Source of the DNA: Acidianus infernus
GTDB taxonomy: Archaea > Thermoproteota > Thermoprotei_A > Sulfolobales > Sulfolobaceae
NCBI RefSeq assembly: GCF_009729545.1
Contig: NZ_WFIY01000004.1
Location: forward strand, 1,338,001 to 1,402,000
Reading direction: 5' to 3'
Length of the DNA stretch: 64,000 bases
A model generated the notes under the pieces. The model was not told the DNA's origin, made no database searches, and saw nothing but the letters and a program-made list of their open reading frames with translations. Below are positions 55,243 through 64,000 of this stretch, one piece after another. How positions within the stretch are numbered: the stretch's first letter is position 1; the number at the start of each line of letters is the position of its first letter. Position numbers and translations under genes: made by a program.

Positions 55243-56169
55243 TTGATTGAGACTGTAGACTTAACAAAGATTTTTAAAATAAAGAGAAAAGAAATAAAAG
55301 CCCTTGATTCTATTAGTATAAATGTTGAAAAGGGCAAAATTGGAGCACTTGTAGGTCATAATGGTGCAGGAAAAACTACTTTACTTAAGATTTTATCAAC
55401 ATTAGTATTACCCACTTCTGGCGACGCGTTTATCAATGGTTATAGTGTAACTAGAGAAGAAAAGAAAGTTAGAGAAAACATAGGGTTAGTAACAGTAAGC
55501 GAGAGAGCTTTCTATTATAGACTAACAGCATTAGATAATTTAATCTTCTTTGCAAGTTTGCAAGGATTATCTTTAGGTGACGCTAGAAAGAGAGCAAACC
55601 AACTACTAGATTTTGTAGGCTTGTCTGAATGGAAAAATGTACCTTACATGAAATTTAGTACAGGAATGCAGAAAAAATTGGCTTTAGCTAGAGCATTAAT
55701 GACTGACCCTCCAGTACTTTTAATGGATGAGCCTACGTTAGGGTTAGATCTAGTTTCAGCAAGGGAATTTAGAGCCACTATAAGGAAATTAAAGGAAAAA
55801 AACAAGACAATCCTATTATCTTCCCATTATTTAAGAGAGATAGAAGAGTTGGCTGATATCATATTCCTAATAAAAAGAGGTAAAATAGTTGCTAGTGGCA
55901 CTTTAGACGAGTTAAAAAGAATGACCGGAAAAGTCTTGGAAATTATAACTCATGAAATAAATGACGAGATTAGGAAATTTGTTATTTATTCCACTGATAA
56001 AGACTACATTTTACGAATACCAGAGACAGAAATTGATAAAGTTACAGTACATTATAAAGAAGTGGAAGAAAAAGATCCAACACTAGATGATATTTATATT
56101 CATTTCGTAGGAGAAGTAGAAGAGGATATAGGCAGAGGGAGAAGTAGACCATGGAGATTAAGGGAATAA
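55243..56169 (+). CDS. ABC exporter ATP-binding protein (DrrA-like), TTG start
   Basis: This 308-residue ATPase has Walker A GHNGAGKTTLLK, Q-loop LVTVSERAFYY, signature KFSTGMQKKLALARAL, Walker B VLLMDEPTLGLDL and the switch SSHYLREIEELADI. The start is TTG (55243) because no ATG lies near the usual N-terminus (IETVDLTKIFKIKRKE). A C-terminal extension of about 90 residues ends in an Arg-rich tail overlapping the permease by 19 bp. DrrA/B-type pairs export drugs, lipids or glycolipids. Confidence 0.87.
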   Translation: MIETVDLTKIFKIKRKEIKALDSISINVEKGKIGALVGHNGAGKTTLLKILSTLVLPTSGDAFINGYSVTREEKKVRENIGLVTVSERAFYYRLTALDNLIFFASLQGLSLGDARKRANQLLDFVGLSEWKNVPYMKFSTGMQKKLALARALMTDPPVLLMDEPTLGLDLVSAREFRATIRKLKEKNKTILLSSHYLREIEELADIIFLIKRGKIVASGTLDELKRMTGKVLEIITHEINDEIRKFVIYSTDKDYILRIPETEIDKVTVHYKEVEEKDPTLDDIYIHFVGEVEEDIGRGRSRPWRLRE

Positions 56170-56963
56170 TAAGCAAACTCTACGCTTTCCTCTATATTAG
56201 AGGATTTAAAGTATGGTCTTCATATAGAACTCAAGTTATACTCACTATTCTTTCATGGACTTTACCAGTATTTACTTACTATTTCATTGGGACCTCGCTT
56301 GGGAATAAATTAGTACAAGATATTCACGTAACAAATTATACGAGCTTCTTTGTAATAGGCTTAGCGTTTCAAGGATACGTATCTTCTGTCATAACTACAA
56401 TAAGCCAAAGAATAAGGAATGAACAGCTTTATGGCACAATAGAATATTATGTTCTTTCAAAATCTGGGGTCCTATCATTTTTAATTTATTCCGCAATATG
56501 GGGATTTACGATAAATACTATCAATGCAGTAATTATTCTAACAATAGGCGATCTGCTAGGAGTAAGATACGAAATTAACATATTAAGCACATTATTATTA
56601 ACTTTACTTTTAATCTCCTCTACTTTAGGTATAGCTTTTATGTCTGCAGCATTTACAATGATAATAAAGCAAGGAAATCCCATATCCTTCTTCTTCTCCA
56701 CTTTTACAACTCTTTTAGGCGGGGTAGTGTTTCCAGTGACGATAATGCCATCAGAAGTAACATATATAAGCTACGCACTACCGCTAACGTGGGCTTTAAA
56801 CGGATTAAGAAATACTATGCTTTATGGATATGGTATATTTCAAGTTTTAAAATGTATAGAGATTCTTTTACTGTTTAACATTATTCTAATTCCCTTAGGA
56901 TTATTGATGTATTCTTTTTCATTCAAAAAGGCGAGAGAAAAAGGAACTCTAGGTGAGTACTAA
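56151..56963 (+). CDS. ABC-2 type permease (DrrB-like)
   Basis: A 270-residue protein with six helices. The pre-helix segment RGFKVWSSYRTQVILTILSW and the loop ISQRIRNEQLYGTIEYYVLS (ATPase-contact type) match ABC-2/DrrB proteins. It is translationally coupled to the ATPase gene by a 19-bp overlap. A hydrophobic hairpin near residue 185-205 resembles the re-entrant segment of the family. Substrate unknown. Confidence 0.82.
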   Translation: MEIKGIISKLYAFLYIRGFKVWSSYRTQVILTILSWTLPVFTYYFIGTSLGNKLVQDIHVTNYTSFFVIGLAFQGYVSSVITTISQRIRNEQLYGTIEYYVLSKSGVLSFLIYSAIWGFTINTINAVIILTIGDLLGVRYEINILSTLLLTLLLISSTLGIAFMSAAFTMIIKQGNPISFFFSTFTTLLGGVVFPVTIMPSEVTYISYALPLTWALNGLRNTMLYGYGIFQVLKCIEILLLFNIILIPLGLLMYSFSFKKAREKGTLGEY

Positions 56964-57020
56964 TAGCATAATTTTGTTTTTGTAGAAATAATGACAAATA
57001 TGTAAATTAAAATGAAGAGA

Positions 57021-57794
57021 TTAGGCCATATTAATTCTATTTAGAAACTCATCAACAAGATTATTGATTATGCTTCTAGTTCTTTCATAGTTAAGTAATC
57101 TATATACTGGAGGATATTTCCTTTTATCAGTAAATTTTAGATCATTTAGATCTCTTCTAACTGGAATTATTGTATTAAAATTAACGAAATCTAACGTTCC
57201 GTCAAATGGATATATCCTCTTTTTAACTTCATTAATCTTTTCGTCGGGTAAGAGCTTCAAAGCATCAATTATACCAAGATATGCTTGTTGAGCAAGCTCT
57301 TCTGGTTTAGTTTCAGCTATTATGATATTTCCTAAGTACTTTAAGTCCAAGTTAAAATACGACATCCATTGGAATATAGACTGAACTCCTTCTCTAAATT
57401 CCTTTATTTTAGCAGTAGATATTGTTGAAAGAATAAAATTTGAAAAACTAGCGGCATTCATAGAGACTATTGAAACGCCAGGCTTAAAATCAATAAATAC
57501 GAAGTCGTAATTAGAAGTATTTATTTTAGTATCCTGCATCATCTTACTTAGAATGTTATAATTTAATGTAGAGAATGAGTATTCAAAGAACGGCAAAGAT
57601 ACTATATCTATATCTTGAAAAGAATTAATACCAGAATAAATATTTCTTTGCTTGACGAAGAAGCTAGTTATAAAAAGTTTTGGATCAAGGTCTATTATTA
57701 ATACTTTCTTTCCTCTTTTAGACAGACCAATGGCTAGGAATGATATAACATGCGACTTACCGTAACTGGGTAATGGTGCAAAAGTTATTATCAC
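57021..57794 (-). CDS. ParA-like ATPase with atypical P-loop
   Basis: A 257-residue ParA/MinD-fold protein. The N-terminus is TFAPLPSYGKSHVISFLAIG, so the usual KGGVGKST is replaced by LPSYGKSH, with loss of the signature Lys and Gly-Gly. LIIDLDPKLFITS and FVFIDFKPGVS give the family strands with Asp. It probably still binds nucleotide (a GKS core remains), but catalysis is uncertain. It is the last gene of a minus-strand set with two tiny membrane proteins (57872, 58053) and a large membrane protein (58394). I infer it works with them at the membrane. Confidence 0.65.
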   Translation of the reverse strand: MIITFAPLPSYGKSHVISFLAIGLSKRGKKVLIIDLDPKLFITSFFVKQRNIYSGINSFQDIDIVSLPFFEYSFSTLNYNILSKMMQDTKINTSNYDFVFIDFKPGVSIVSMNAASFSNFILSTISTAKIKEFREGVQSIFQWMSYFNLDLKYLGNIIIAETKPEELAQQAYLGIIDALKLLPDEKINEVKKRIYPFDGTLDFVNFNTIIPVRRDLNDLKFTDKRKYPPVYRLLNYERTRSIINNLVDEFLNRINMA

Positions 57795-57871
57795 AGATTA
57801 GCATACTTCAAGAAGGAATTTAAATTTTCATCATAAAATTTAACTAAATCATTGTTTTAATTACAATATTT

Positions 57872-58114
57872 CTAACTCCTCATAGTTATTGTTCTCAAAA
57901 TAAACGATAAAGTGAATAAACCTAATGCAATAGCTACATAATTTACAGAATAATAACCTTTAATAAATGCGGAAAGCCATATATCCAATAAAAATGGGAA
58001 AGATATTATCATAAGCACTACTGATATTTTATTAATCATTGATTTAATACTTTTATCTCTTTTTGTTGCTTTTTTGTTTCGCCTTGTTTGTCTTCTTTTT
58101 TCTTGCTTTTTCAT
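57872..58114 (-). CDS. Small basic two-TM membrane protein
   Basis: An 80-residue protein with a very basic N-terminal third (RRQTRRNKKATKRDKSIK) followed by two hydrophobic helices (about residues 27-47 and 55-76). It starts inside the end of the previous gene (62-bp overlap, different frame), so it would be translationally coupled; this overlap also means it could be spurious. It has no known motif. Two-helix hairpins with a basic head are a layout seen in small scaffold or holin-like proteins, but no function can be claimed. Confidence 0.4.
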   Translation of the reverse strand: MKKQEKRRQTRRNKKATKRDKSIKSMINKISVVLMIISFPFLLDIWLSAFIKGYYSVNYVAIALGLFTLSFILRTITMRS

Positions 58115-58412
58115 TCGCTTTATTAAATAACTTACTACCTAAAAAATCTTGTATTATTATGCCAATGATTCCAAAAAGAAGATAAAAATATGCAATGTTA
58201 CCTAAAGGTATAGAGAAAAATAAGGCTGAAAATATTAAATTTATTATGCCTAATATTATAAGAAACCTAAAATCAAATCTTAAAATTATAAATAAAATTA
58301 GAGTAATTAAAAAGAACATTATTTGATCATAAGAACTAAGATAAACTGAAAAAGATGGAAATATAGACAAAATAAATGAATATATATAATTTTTTACGTT
58401 CTTTTTAGCCAT
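58053..58412 (-). CDS. Small four-TM membrane protein with Lys-rich tail
   Basis: This 119-residue protein begins MAKKNVKNYIYSF and has about four hydrophobic segments covering residues 8-90. It ends in a strongly basic tail (NEKARKKKTNKAKQKSNKKR). Its start overlaps the end of the 554-residue protein gene by 19 bp, and its tail overlaps the next small gene, so all look co-expressed. The basic tail could bind acidic lipids or nucleic acid. Function unknown. Confidence 0.5.
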   Translation of the reverse strand: MAKKNVKNYIYSFILSIFPSFSVYLSSYDQIMFFLITLILFIILRFDFRFLIILGIINLIFSALFFSIPLGNIAYFYLLFGIIGIIIQDFLGSKLFNKANEKARKKKTNKAKQKSNKKR

Positions 58413-60058
58413 ATTACTGACCTTAATTTACTCCAGCACAGTTTGACTAATAACCCAGATATTATTAGTAATACTATAAAATCTACTATGATTAAATATT
58501 GGTTGATATAATAAGCTTCATTTATAGCCTCTCCATACCCTTTATTCATAGGTATTCCTAGATATCCGTTACAATCTCTAGCACCTTTCCATAAACCATA
58601 ATAAGGTACTAATACTTTAGCAAACGTGGAGTTACCTATAACTATCACCTTACAAGGAGTAACTGTAACATTAAGTGGTTCTCCACTAGCTGAAAAGGCT
58701 ATAGATTTAAAACACTCATTTTCATATAAGTGAAACTTACCGCATGAGAATACTAGCTTAAAATTAGAGTAATTTGGAGTTTCATTACTAACTACTAGAT
58801 AATATTTTATACCTTCATAAGCTAGCTGCTTTGCATTAACGCCAAATATTGAAAAAGATACTGGCAACAAATTCGGAATAAGACTCTCATATTTATAAAT
58901 AGAGTATAAATTACATTCTAATAAAAACGTTTTATTTATTCCTATATAATAAAATCCTGGATGTTCGTAAATAAATTTTTGCAATTTAAAAAACTCCTCA
59001 CACACTGCATAATTATTTGCATTAAATGTTAGTATAGCGTAAGCGGTTACATGCTCTTGCGTATACAAGTTAATGCAAGGCATATTTGCCAAGCTCATTA
59101 AAAATAGAATAAAGAAAATATATTTCCATGATTTTAAAAATACAAAGGAAATCACAACTAATCCTGAAATAAAAAGAATAAATTTCTGTTGAAACGATTC
59201 AAATATTAAATATATTGCATTTATAAGAGGTATATTAGGAATTTTTACAAAGACCGCAAGCCAAGTCAACAAAAGTATTAGAGCTACTGAAACTACAGCT
59301 GAGGGTATCTTATATTTTTTAATGAAAAGATAGATTGAAAATATTCCTAAATAAAAAGAAATATAATATATTTCTTTAACATATAATGGTATATAATGAG
59401 CGTTCGTTACATTTAACGAAGGGACAACTATTTCGTAAACTAAAACTTCATAATTTACCAGAGATAAAAAGGATAACGCCGAAGATGCCAGGGAGGCTAA
59501 AAGAAATTTTATCTTATTACTAGCAAAAAATAATATAGGCAATAGAAATATAAAATCTAGAATGAAAGACTCAAAATATATCCAATTTGCAACTATTAAT
59601 ACTAAAGATAAAATCAGAAAATTTTTCAAATTAATATTTTTTGCTAGTCTATAACCCAATAGGAATACTAAAGGGGCGAAGGCATAAGACATTAATATAC
59701 CCGGTGCATCGCCTATATAAAGAATAAGTGCTGTGCCTGGGTTGAGCATAAAAAGAAATGATAAAATCCACTTTTTCCATTCTATCAAATTAAAATATGA
59801 TGACATTACATAAAATAAAGTCGTGCCTAAAATAAAAGGCAATACTGTAAATATTTTCTCTGGCGAATTCCACCAAATTGAATTAAGAAAGTTATAAAAA
59901 TACGAGAAAGGTGTGGTGATGGAAAACAGATATTGCCTATAGAATAGATAACTCGGTTCAGTATCTATCAAGGAAAAAGCATTAACCTCAAATACAGTCC
60001 TAAATACTATTACATAAAACACTAACGTAACTATAAAGAATAAATAAAACCTTCGCAT
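58394..60058 (-). CDS. Large polytopic membrane protein with extracytoplasmic domain, possible GT-C
   Basis: A 554-residue protein with about ten helices in residues 5-325, then an exposed domain (about 330-510) with cysteines and sequons, and a last helix (residues 525-545). The first loop SLIDTEPSYLFYRQYLFSIT sits where GT-C enzymes carry catalytic Asp residues, so a lipid-linked sugar transferase is possible. However, the key D-x-D-type pair is not obvious. It leads a minus-strand operon with two small membrane proteins and a ParA-like ATPase, an unusual combination. No family recognised with confidence. Confidence 0.55.
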   Translation of the reverse strand: MRRFYLFFIVTLVFYVIVFRTVFEVNAFSLIDTEPSYLFYRQYLFSITTPFSYFYNFLNSIWWNSPEKIFTVLPFILGTTLFYVMSSYFNLIEWKKWILSFLFMLNPGTALILYIGDAPGILMSYAFAPLVFLLGYRLAKNINLKNFLILSLVLIVANWIYFESFILDFIFLLPILFFASNKIKFLLASLASSALSFLSLVNYEVLVYEIVVPSLNVTNAHYIPLYVKEIYYISFYLGIFSIYLFIKKYKIPSAVVSVALILLLTWLAVFVKIPNIPLINAIYLIFESFQQKFILFISGLVVISFVFLKSWKYIFFILFLMSLANMPCINLYTQEHVTAYAILTFNANNYAVCEEFFKLQKFIYEHPGFYYIGINKTFLLECNLYSIYKYESLIPNLLPVSFSIFGVNAKQLAYEGIKYYLVVSNETPNYSNFKLVFSCGKFHLYENECFKSIAFSASGEPLNVTVTPCKVIVIGNSTFAKVLVPYYGLWKGARDCNGYLGIPMNKGYGEAINEAYYINQYLIIVDFIVLLIISGLLVKLCWSKLRSVIWLKRT

Positions 60059-60118
60059 ATGAGAAAATAGAGCGTCATGTTATAAATCTTAAGGAAATAC
60101 TTGGTTACATAAAAATGT

Positions 60119-61003
<885 letters not shown>

Positions 61004-61159
61004 AGATTTACATATATTGTCTTTCTAGTTAATAAAGTTTTCTTTATAAAATGTAATCATGAATTTAATGTTGGAAAAAGATAATATTTGATATATTTTA
61101 TTTAATGATAAATGGCATACATTTATAATCTTTAGGCTTAAATTCTATAATGATGAAAC

Positions 61160-61564
61160 ATGAGAATTAGCGTTGAAATAGAAACCAAGCATGAAAGTAA
61201 TGCGTTGTTAGTAGTTCTGTCTGATCCTTCATTTGTATTACCCAATTTATTCCCTCCAATTAAGGAAGTTAAAATAAGTGAAGGAAAATACACTTGTAAA
61301 GGAAAATTCCTAGGAACGCCTTTCGAAATAGTCGGCAATTATTATTTCTCAACTGAGGGAAGAATAAAATATGTCTTTACAATAAATAAAGGCGGAAATG
61401 GAAATTTGGAGTTTTTGATTGAGCAAGGCAAGGTTACATTGATATTCGACTATGATGGATGGTTTGAAAAAATCTCTAGATTATTTATATCTAGGTGGAT
61501 CAATGAGTTTAAGAAGAATTTTGAGGAAAAAGTTAGGTTAAAAAGAATTGAAAGTAAAATTTAA
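61160..61564 (+). CDS. SRPBCC-fold small protein (DUF3211/STK_08120-like, tentative)
   Basis: A 134-residue protein opening RISVEIETKHESNALLVVLS with a beta-strand pattern, a SEGKYTCKGKFLGTPF middle, and a C-terminal amphipathic helix (ISRLFISRWINEFKKNFEEK). This fits a small START/SRPBCC helix-grip fold known from uncharacterised Sulfolobales proteins, and I recall the STK_08120/DUF3211 family as similar. The ligand is unknown. It is tightly convergent with the next gene (gap of one base). Confidence 0.5.
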   Translation: MRISVEIETKHESNALLVVLSDPSFVLPNLFPPIKEVKISEGKYTCKGKFLGTPFEIVGNYYFSTEGRIKYVFTINKGGNGNLEFLIEQGKVTLIFDYDGWFEKISRLFISRWINEFKKNFEEKVRLKRIESKI

Positions 61565-61843
61565 TCAAACGATAGCCTCTATATGAATAAAGAGCAGCAT
61601 TGATGTTATAGCTACTATAATTTTCTCTGTGGCTTCTTTGCTAATTATAGTGCTTTTCTCCTTCAGTTTTACACGCCTCTTCCCTATACTTAGCTCTCCT
61701 TCGCCCTTGTGTACTATTAAAGATAACTCTTGGTTTTTCTTAAAGACTATTTTCTCTCCTGGTTTCATATACATTATTATATCTGCTGCATTCTTTGAAA
61801 TAAACATATCATTTTTTATTGAAATTAATTCGTGGTACTTCAT
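61565..61843 (-). CDS. Small hypothetical protein
   Basis: This 92-residue protein has alternating strands suggestive of a small beta barrel or cupin-like core (MKPGEKIVFKKNQELSLIVH, then KGEGELSIGKRRVKLKEKST) and a C-terminal hydrophobic strand or helix (IIVAITSMLLFIHIEA). It has no conserved catalytic His. Its stop abuts the convergent SRPBCC-like gene. No function can be given. Confidence 0.45.
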   Translation of the reverse strand: MKYHELISIKNDMFISKNAADIIMYMKPGEKIVFKKNQELSLIVHKGEGELSIGKRRVKLKEKSTIISKEATEKIIVAITSMLLFIHIEAIV

Positions 61844-62080
61844 GAGTGCTAACTACTTTCACGGGTATATTTATTTTTCCCAGAGTGGGGCTTGAAAGTG
61901 ATAAAGTTTCCTAAGATTTATGATAGAAATTTTTCAGAAATTTCCATATAATACCGTCTTAAGTTTTTACAATGTTTATGATACGAATTAAATATTACGC
62001 ACTTAATATTATTTTAACCTTGTATTAAAGGCGCCAATTAACTTTGTTAAAATACTCATTTATAAAATTACGTGAGAGCA

Positions 62081-62090
62081 TTTTATATTC
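62081..62090 (+). promoter_or_regulatory. TATA box of the 2-oxoacid:ferredoxin oxidoreductase genes
   Basis: TTTTATATTC is centred 26 bases before ATG 62111, a leaderless geometry. It supports 62111 over the GTG at 62072 as the true start. Confidence 0.65.
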
Positions 62091-62110
62091 TACCTTCGAG
62101 AATTTATAAT

Positions 62111-63985
62111 ATGTCACGATATTCTTGGATGATAGGAGGGGCACAAGGTTTAGGAGTAGATACTTCAGCAACAATTTTTGGAAATGCAGTAGCAAGAGCT
62201 GGTTACTATCTTTATGGTAATAGAGAGTACTATTCCAACATTAAAGGTAGACATTCGTATTTTCAAGTAGTATTTAGTGAAAAGCCTATACATAGTATTT
62301 CCTCTACTGTAAACGTGTTAGCGACATTCGATGCAGAGACTATCTTCCAACATTTCACAGAAGTTACTGATTTTATTATTTATGATAAAGGAGTGGAAGG
62401 AACAAATGTAGACATGGTCAGATCTATGGAACCAGAAATAGCTGAACGAATAAGGGAATTATTATCTAAAAACGGATTAGGAGATACAGTAAAAGACGTC
62501 ATATCTTACCTTGAAAAAAAGGGAGTAAAAGCCATACCAATCAATTATCTAGAGTTATTAAAGAAAGTAGCCGACGCATATAAATTACCTTTGTCTGTAG
62601 TTGAGAGAGCAAAGAATATCATAGCTGTAGCTGCCTCTATGTCTCTCTTTGGTTTTAAATTAGATTACTTAAAACAAGCAATATCTTCTCTATTTAAGAA
62701 CGATCTTTTTATTAAATTCAATACAATGGCAGCCGAATTGGGATATAGCTTAACGGAGAACCATTATAAATTGCAAGAAATTCCTGTTTCAAAACCCAGA
62801 ATACAAGTTGATGGAAATACAATATCTGCAATAGGAAAACTAGCTGCGGGTCTTAGATTCCAATCTTATTATCCTATTACTCCAGCAAGCGACGAAAGTA
62901 CATATATCGAGGCTAATCAAAATCTCGATATGATAGTTGAGGCGGGCGAATTAAGAAAAGGAGGCGCAGTTGTTGTTCAAGCCGAAGATGAATTAGCAGC
63001 AATAAATATGGCTATAGGTGCAACATTAACTGGAGCTAGAGCGGCTACCGCAACTTCTGGTCCGGGCTTTGCTTTAATGGCTGAAGGAATAAGCTGGGCT
63101 GGAATGAACGAGGCACCAGTAGTTATAACATATTATATGAGAGGTGCTCCATCAACAGGCTTACCAACAAGATCTGGCCAAGGAGATTTAAAATTTGCAC
63201 TTAACGTTGGCCATGGAGAATTTCCTAGGATAGTTATAGCTTCTGGAGACCATGAGGAAATTTTCTGGGACGCAATTTGGGCTTTCAATTTAGCTGAGAA
63301 GTATCAAACGCCGGTAATTCATATTATTGAGAAAACATTAGCTAATGCATATTCAGTATTTGATGAAGATCGCATATTAGGTAAGAAAATTCCTATAGAA
63401 AGAGGAAAAATAGTGAAACCTAGCGAAGACTTTTTCAGAAGGTTTGAAATAACAGAAGATGGAATTTCTCCTAGAGCTTTCTTAGGAGAGGCAAGCATGT
63501 TTTATGCAGGAGACGAACACAATGAGGAAGGGCATATAACTGAAGGAACAGAAAATAGAATAAAAATGTATGAAAAGAGAATGAAGAAACTAGAAACTGC
63601 GGATAAAGAAATCCCAGAGGAACTAAGAGTCAACATTGTAGGCGACGGCAACATCGTGCTATTAACTTGGGGTTCTCCTAAGGGAGCAATAATAGATGCT
63701 ATGGACGAATTAAAAGATGTAATGATGATTCAAGTGAAAATGTTTAATCCCTACCCAAAGAACTTGATGAGAAAGTTACTTCAAGGAAAGAGTAAGATAA
63801 TAGCTGTTGAGAACAATTATGAGGCACAAGGAGCTCAAATACTTACAGAAAATACTGGAATCTTCCCAACCAATTACATATTAAAATGGACAGGAAGAGC
63901 TATAACTAGGGAAGAAATAATTGAAGGCGTAAAACAAATTGTTGAAAAAGGAGAAAAGAGGGTGGTGTTAAGTGCAGGAGCATAA
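62111..63985 (+). CDS. 2-oxoacid:ferredoxin oxidoreductase, alpha subunit (fused gamma-alpha)
   Basis: The Sulfolobales two-subunit OFOR oxidatively decarboxylates 2-oxoacids (pyruvate, 2-oxoglutarate) to acyl-CoA, reducing ferredoxin. This subunit begins with the gamma-type domain (MIGGAQGLGVDTSATIFGNA, residues 7-26) and, from about residue 245, the alpha domain with the characteristic FQSYYPITPASDESTYIE (YPITP motif). GARAATATSGPGFALMAEG and TGLPTRSGQGDLKFALNVGH follow. It is complete at about 624 residues. The beta subunit gene overlaps its end by 14 bp and runs off the window. Confidence 0.93.
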   Translation: MSRYSWMIGGAQGLGVDTSATIFGNAVARAGYYLYGNREYYSNIKGRHSYFQVVFSEKPIHSISSTVNVLATFDAETIFQHFTEVTDFIIYDKGVEGTNVDMVRSMEPEIAERIRELLSKNGLGDTVKDVISYLEKKGVKAIPINYLELLKKVADAYKLPLSVVERAKNIIAVAASMSLFGFKLDYLKQAISSLFKNDLFIKFNTMAAELGYSLTENHYKLQEIPVSKPRIQVDGNTISAIGKLAAGLRFQSYYPITPASDESTYIEANQNLDMIVEAGELRKGGAVVVQAEDELAAINMAIGATLTGARAATATSGPGFALMAEGISWAGMNEAPVVITYYMRGAPSTGLPTRSGQGDLKFALNVGHGEFPRIVIASGDHEEIFWDAIWAFNLAEKYQTPVIHIIEKTLANAYSVFDEDRILGKKIPIERGKIVKPSEDFFRRFEITEDGISPRAFLGEASMFYAGDEHNEEGHITEGTENRIKMYEKRMKKLETADKEIPEELRVNIVGDGNIVLLTWGSPKGAIIDAMDELKDVMMIQVKMFNPYPKNLMRKLLQGKSKIIAVENNYEAQGAQILTENTGIFPTNYILKWTGRAITREEIIEGVKQIVEKGEKRVVLSAGA

Positions 63986-64000
63986 ACCGGTATTCGTAGA
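63972..64000 (+). CDS. 2-oxoacid:ferredoxin oxidoreductase, beta subunit (partial, start only)
   Basis: GTG 63972 opens a frame reading MQEHKPVFVD, overlapping the alpha gene by 14 bp in another frame. Its position directly behind the alpha subunit and its typical N-terminus fit the TPP-binding beta subunit. It is cut by the window end, so no motif is visible. Confidence 0.75.

Overview
This 64 kb window is an A+T-rich chromosomal segment of a thermoacidophilic archaeon of the order Sulfolobales, almost certainly the genus Acidianus. The main evidence is a complete sulfur oxygenase reductase (minus strand, 19764-20693) with every known catalytic residue in place, and a doxDA pair for thiosulfate:quinone oxidoreductase (40893-41959). 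A Sulfolobales-type TFB, leaderless promoters with TATA boxes about 27 bases before the start codon, class III (PibD-type) signal peptides on pilins and on a solute-binding protein, and a fused-type 2-oxoacid:ferredoxin oxidoreductase alpha subunit all agree. I saw no tRNA, rRNA or CRISPR array.

Layout. 1-9.4 kb: an interrupted frame at the left edge, an SQR/NDH-2-like flavoprotein, two related MFS transporters, two GT-C membrane glycosyltransferases, a Cys-rich surface protein and two divergent type IV pilin-like genes; this reads as cell-surface filament and glycosylation functions. 9.5-11 kb is a decayed accessory strip: an orphan HEPN protein, a frameshifted PaREP1 gene and transposon ends. 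11-20 kb: panB, a polyproline secreted protein, a three-gene carbohydrate-type ABC importer with a fused permease, a DedA protein, a zinc-ribbon protein and an EamA transporter. 20-30.6 kb: sor, a repeat protein, an SDR protein, a family 5 uracil-DNA glycosylase, an S9 peptidase, a Ski2-like helicase, a membrane P-loop protein, a broken GT2 gene and an MTHFS-like gene. 30.6-43.9 kb: hyuAB, an ion channel with an RCK domain, an epimerase, a SpoIIM-like protein, an M61 peptidase, two MFS transporters, doxDA and a sulfite-oxidase-like molybdoenzyme. 44-51.6 kb: two ABC exporters, a large MMPL/RND protein with a very heavily N-glycosylatable loop, and a ParA ATPase. 51.8-64 kb: a PMT-type glycosyltransferase, an APC permease, another ABC exporter, a four-gene minus-strand operon of unknown role that ends in a divergent ParA-like ATPase, TFB, and the 2-oxoacid:ferredoxin oxidoreductase genes running off the right edge.

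Two dispersed repeat families explain most of the unusually GC-rich intergenic patches. One (about 120-180 bp, four clear copies near 10.9, 17.0, 19.65 and 27.3 kb, perhaps a fifth near 7.8 kb) looks like the isolated 3' end of an IS200/IS605-type tnpB gene, with a conserved terminal hairpin; no intact transposase is present. The other (about 60-80 bp, three copies near 0.48, 10.78 and 38.25 kb) is of unknown origin, and one copy supplies the stop codon of a transporter gene.

Functionally the window joins sulfur oxidation (SOR, TQO, a sulfite-oxidase-like protein, possibly the flavoprotein and adjacent exporters) with envelope functions (pilins, GT-C enzymes, exporters). These links are inferred from gene content and proximity. 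sor and doxDA lie about 20 kb apart and are separate transcription units.
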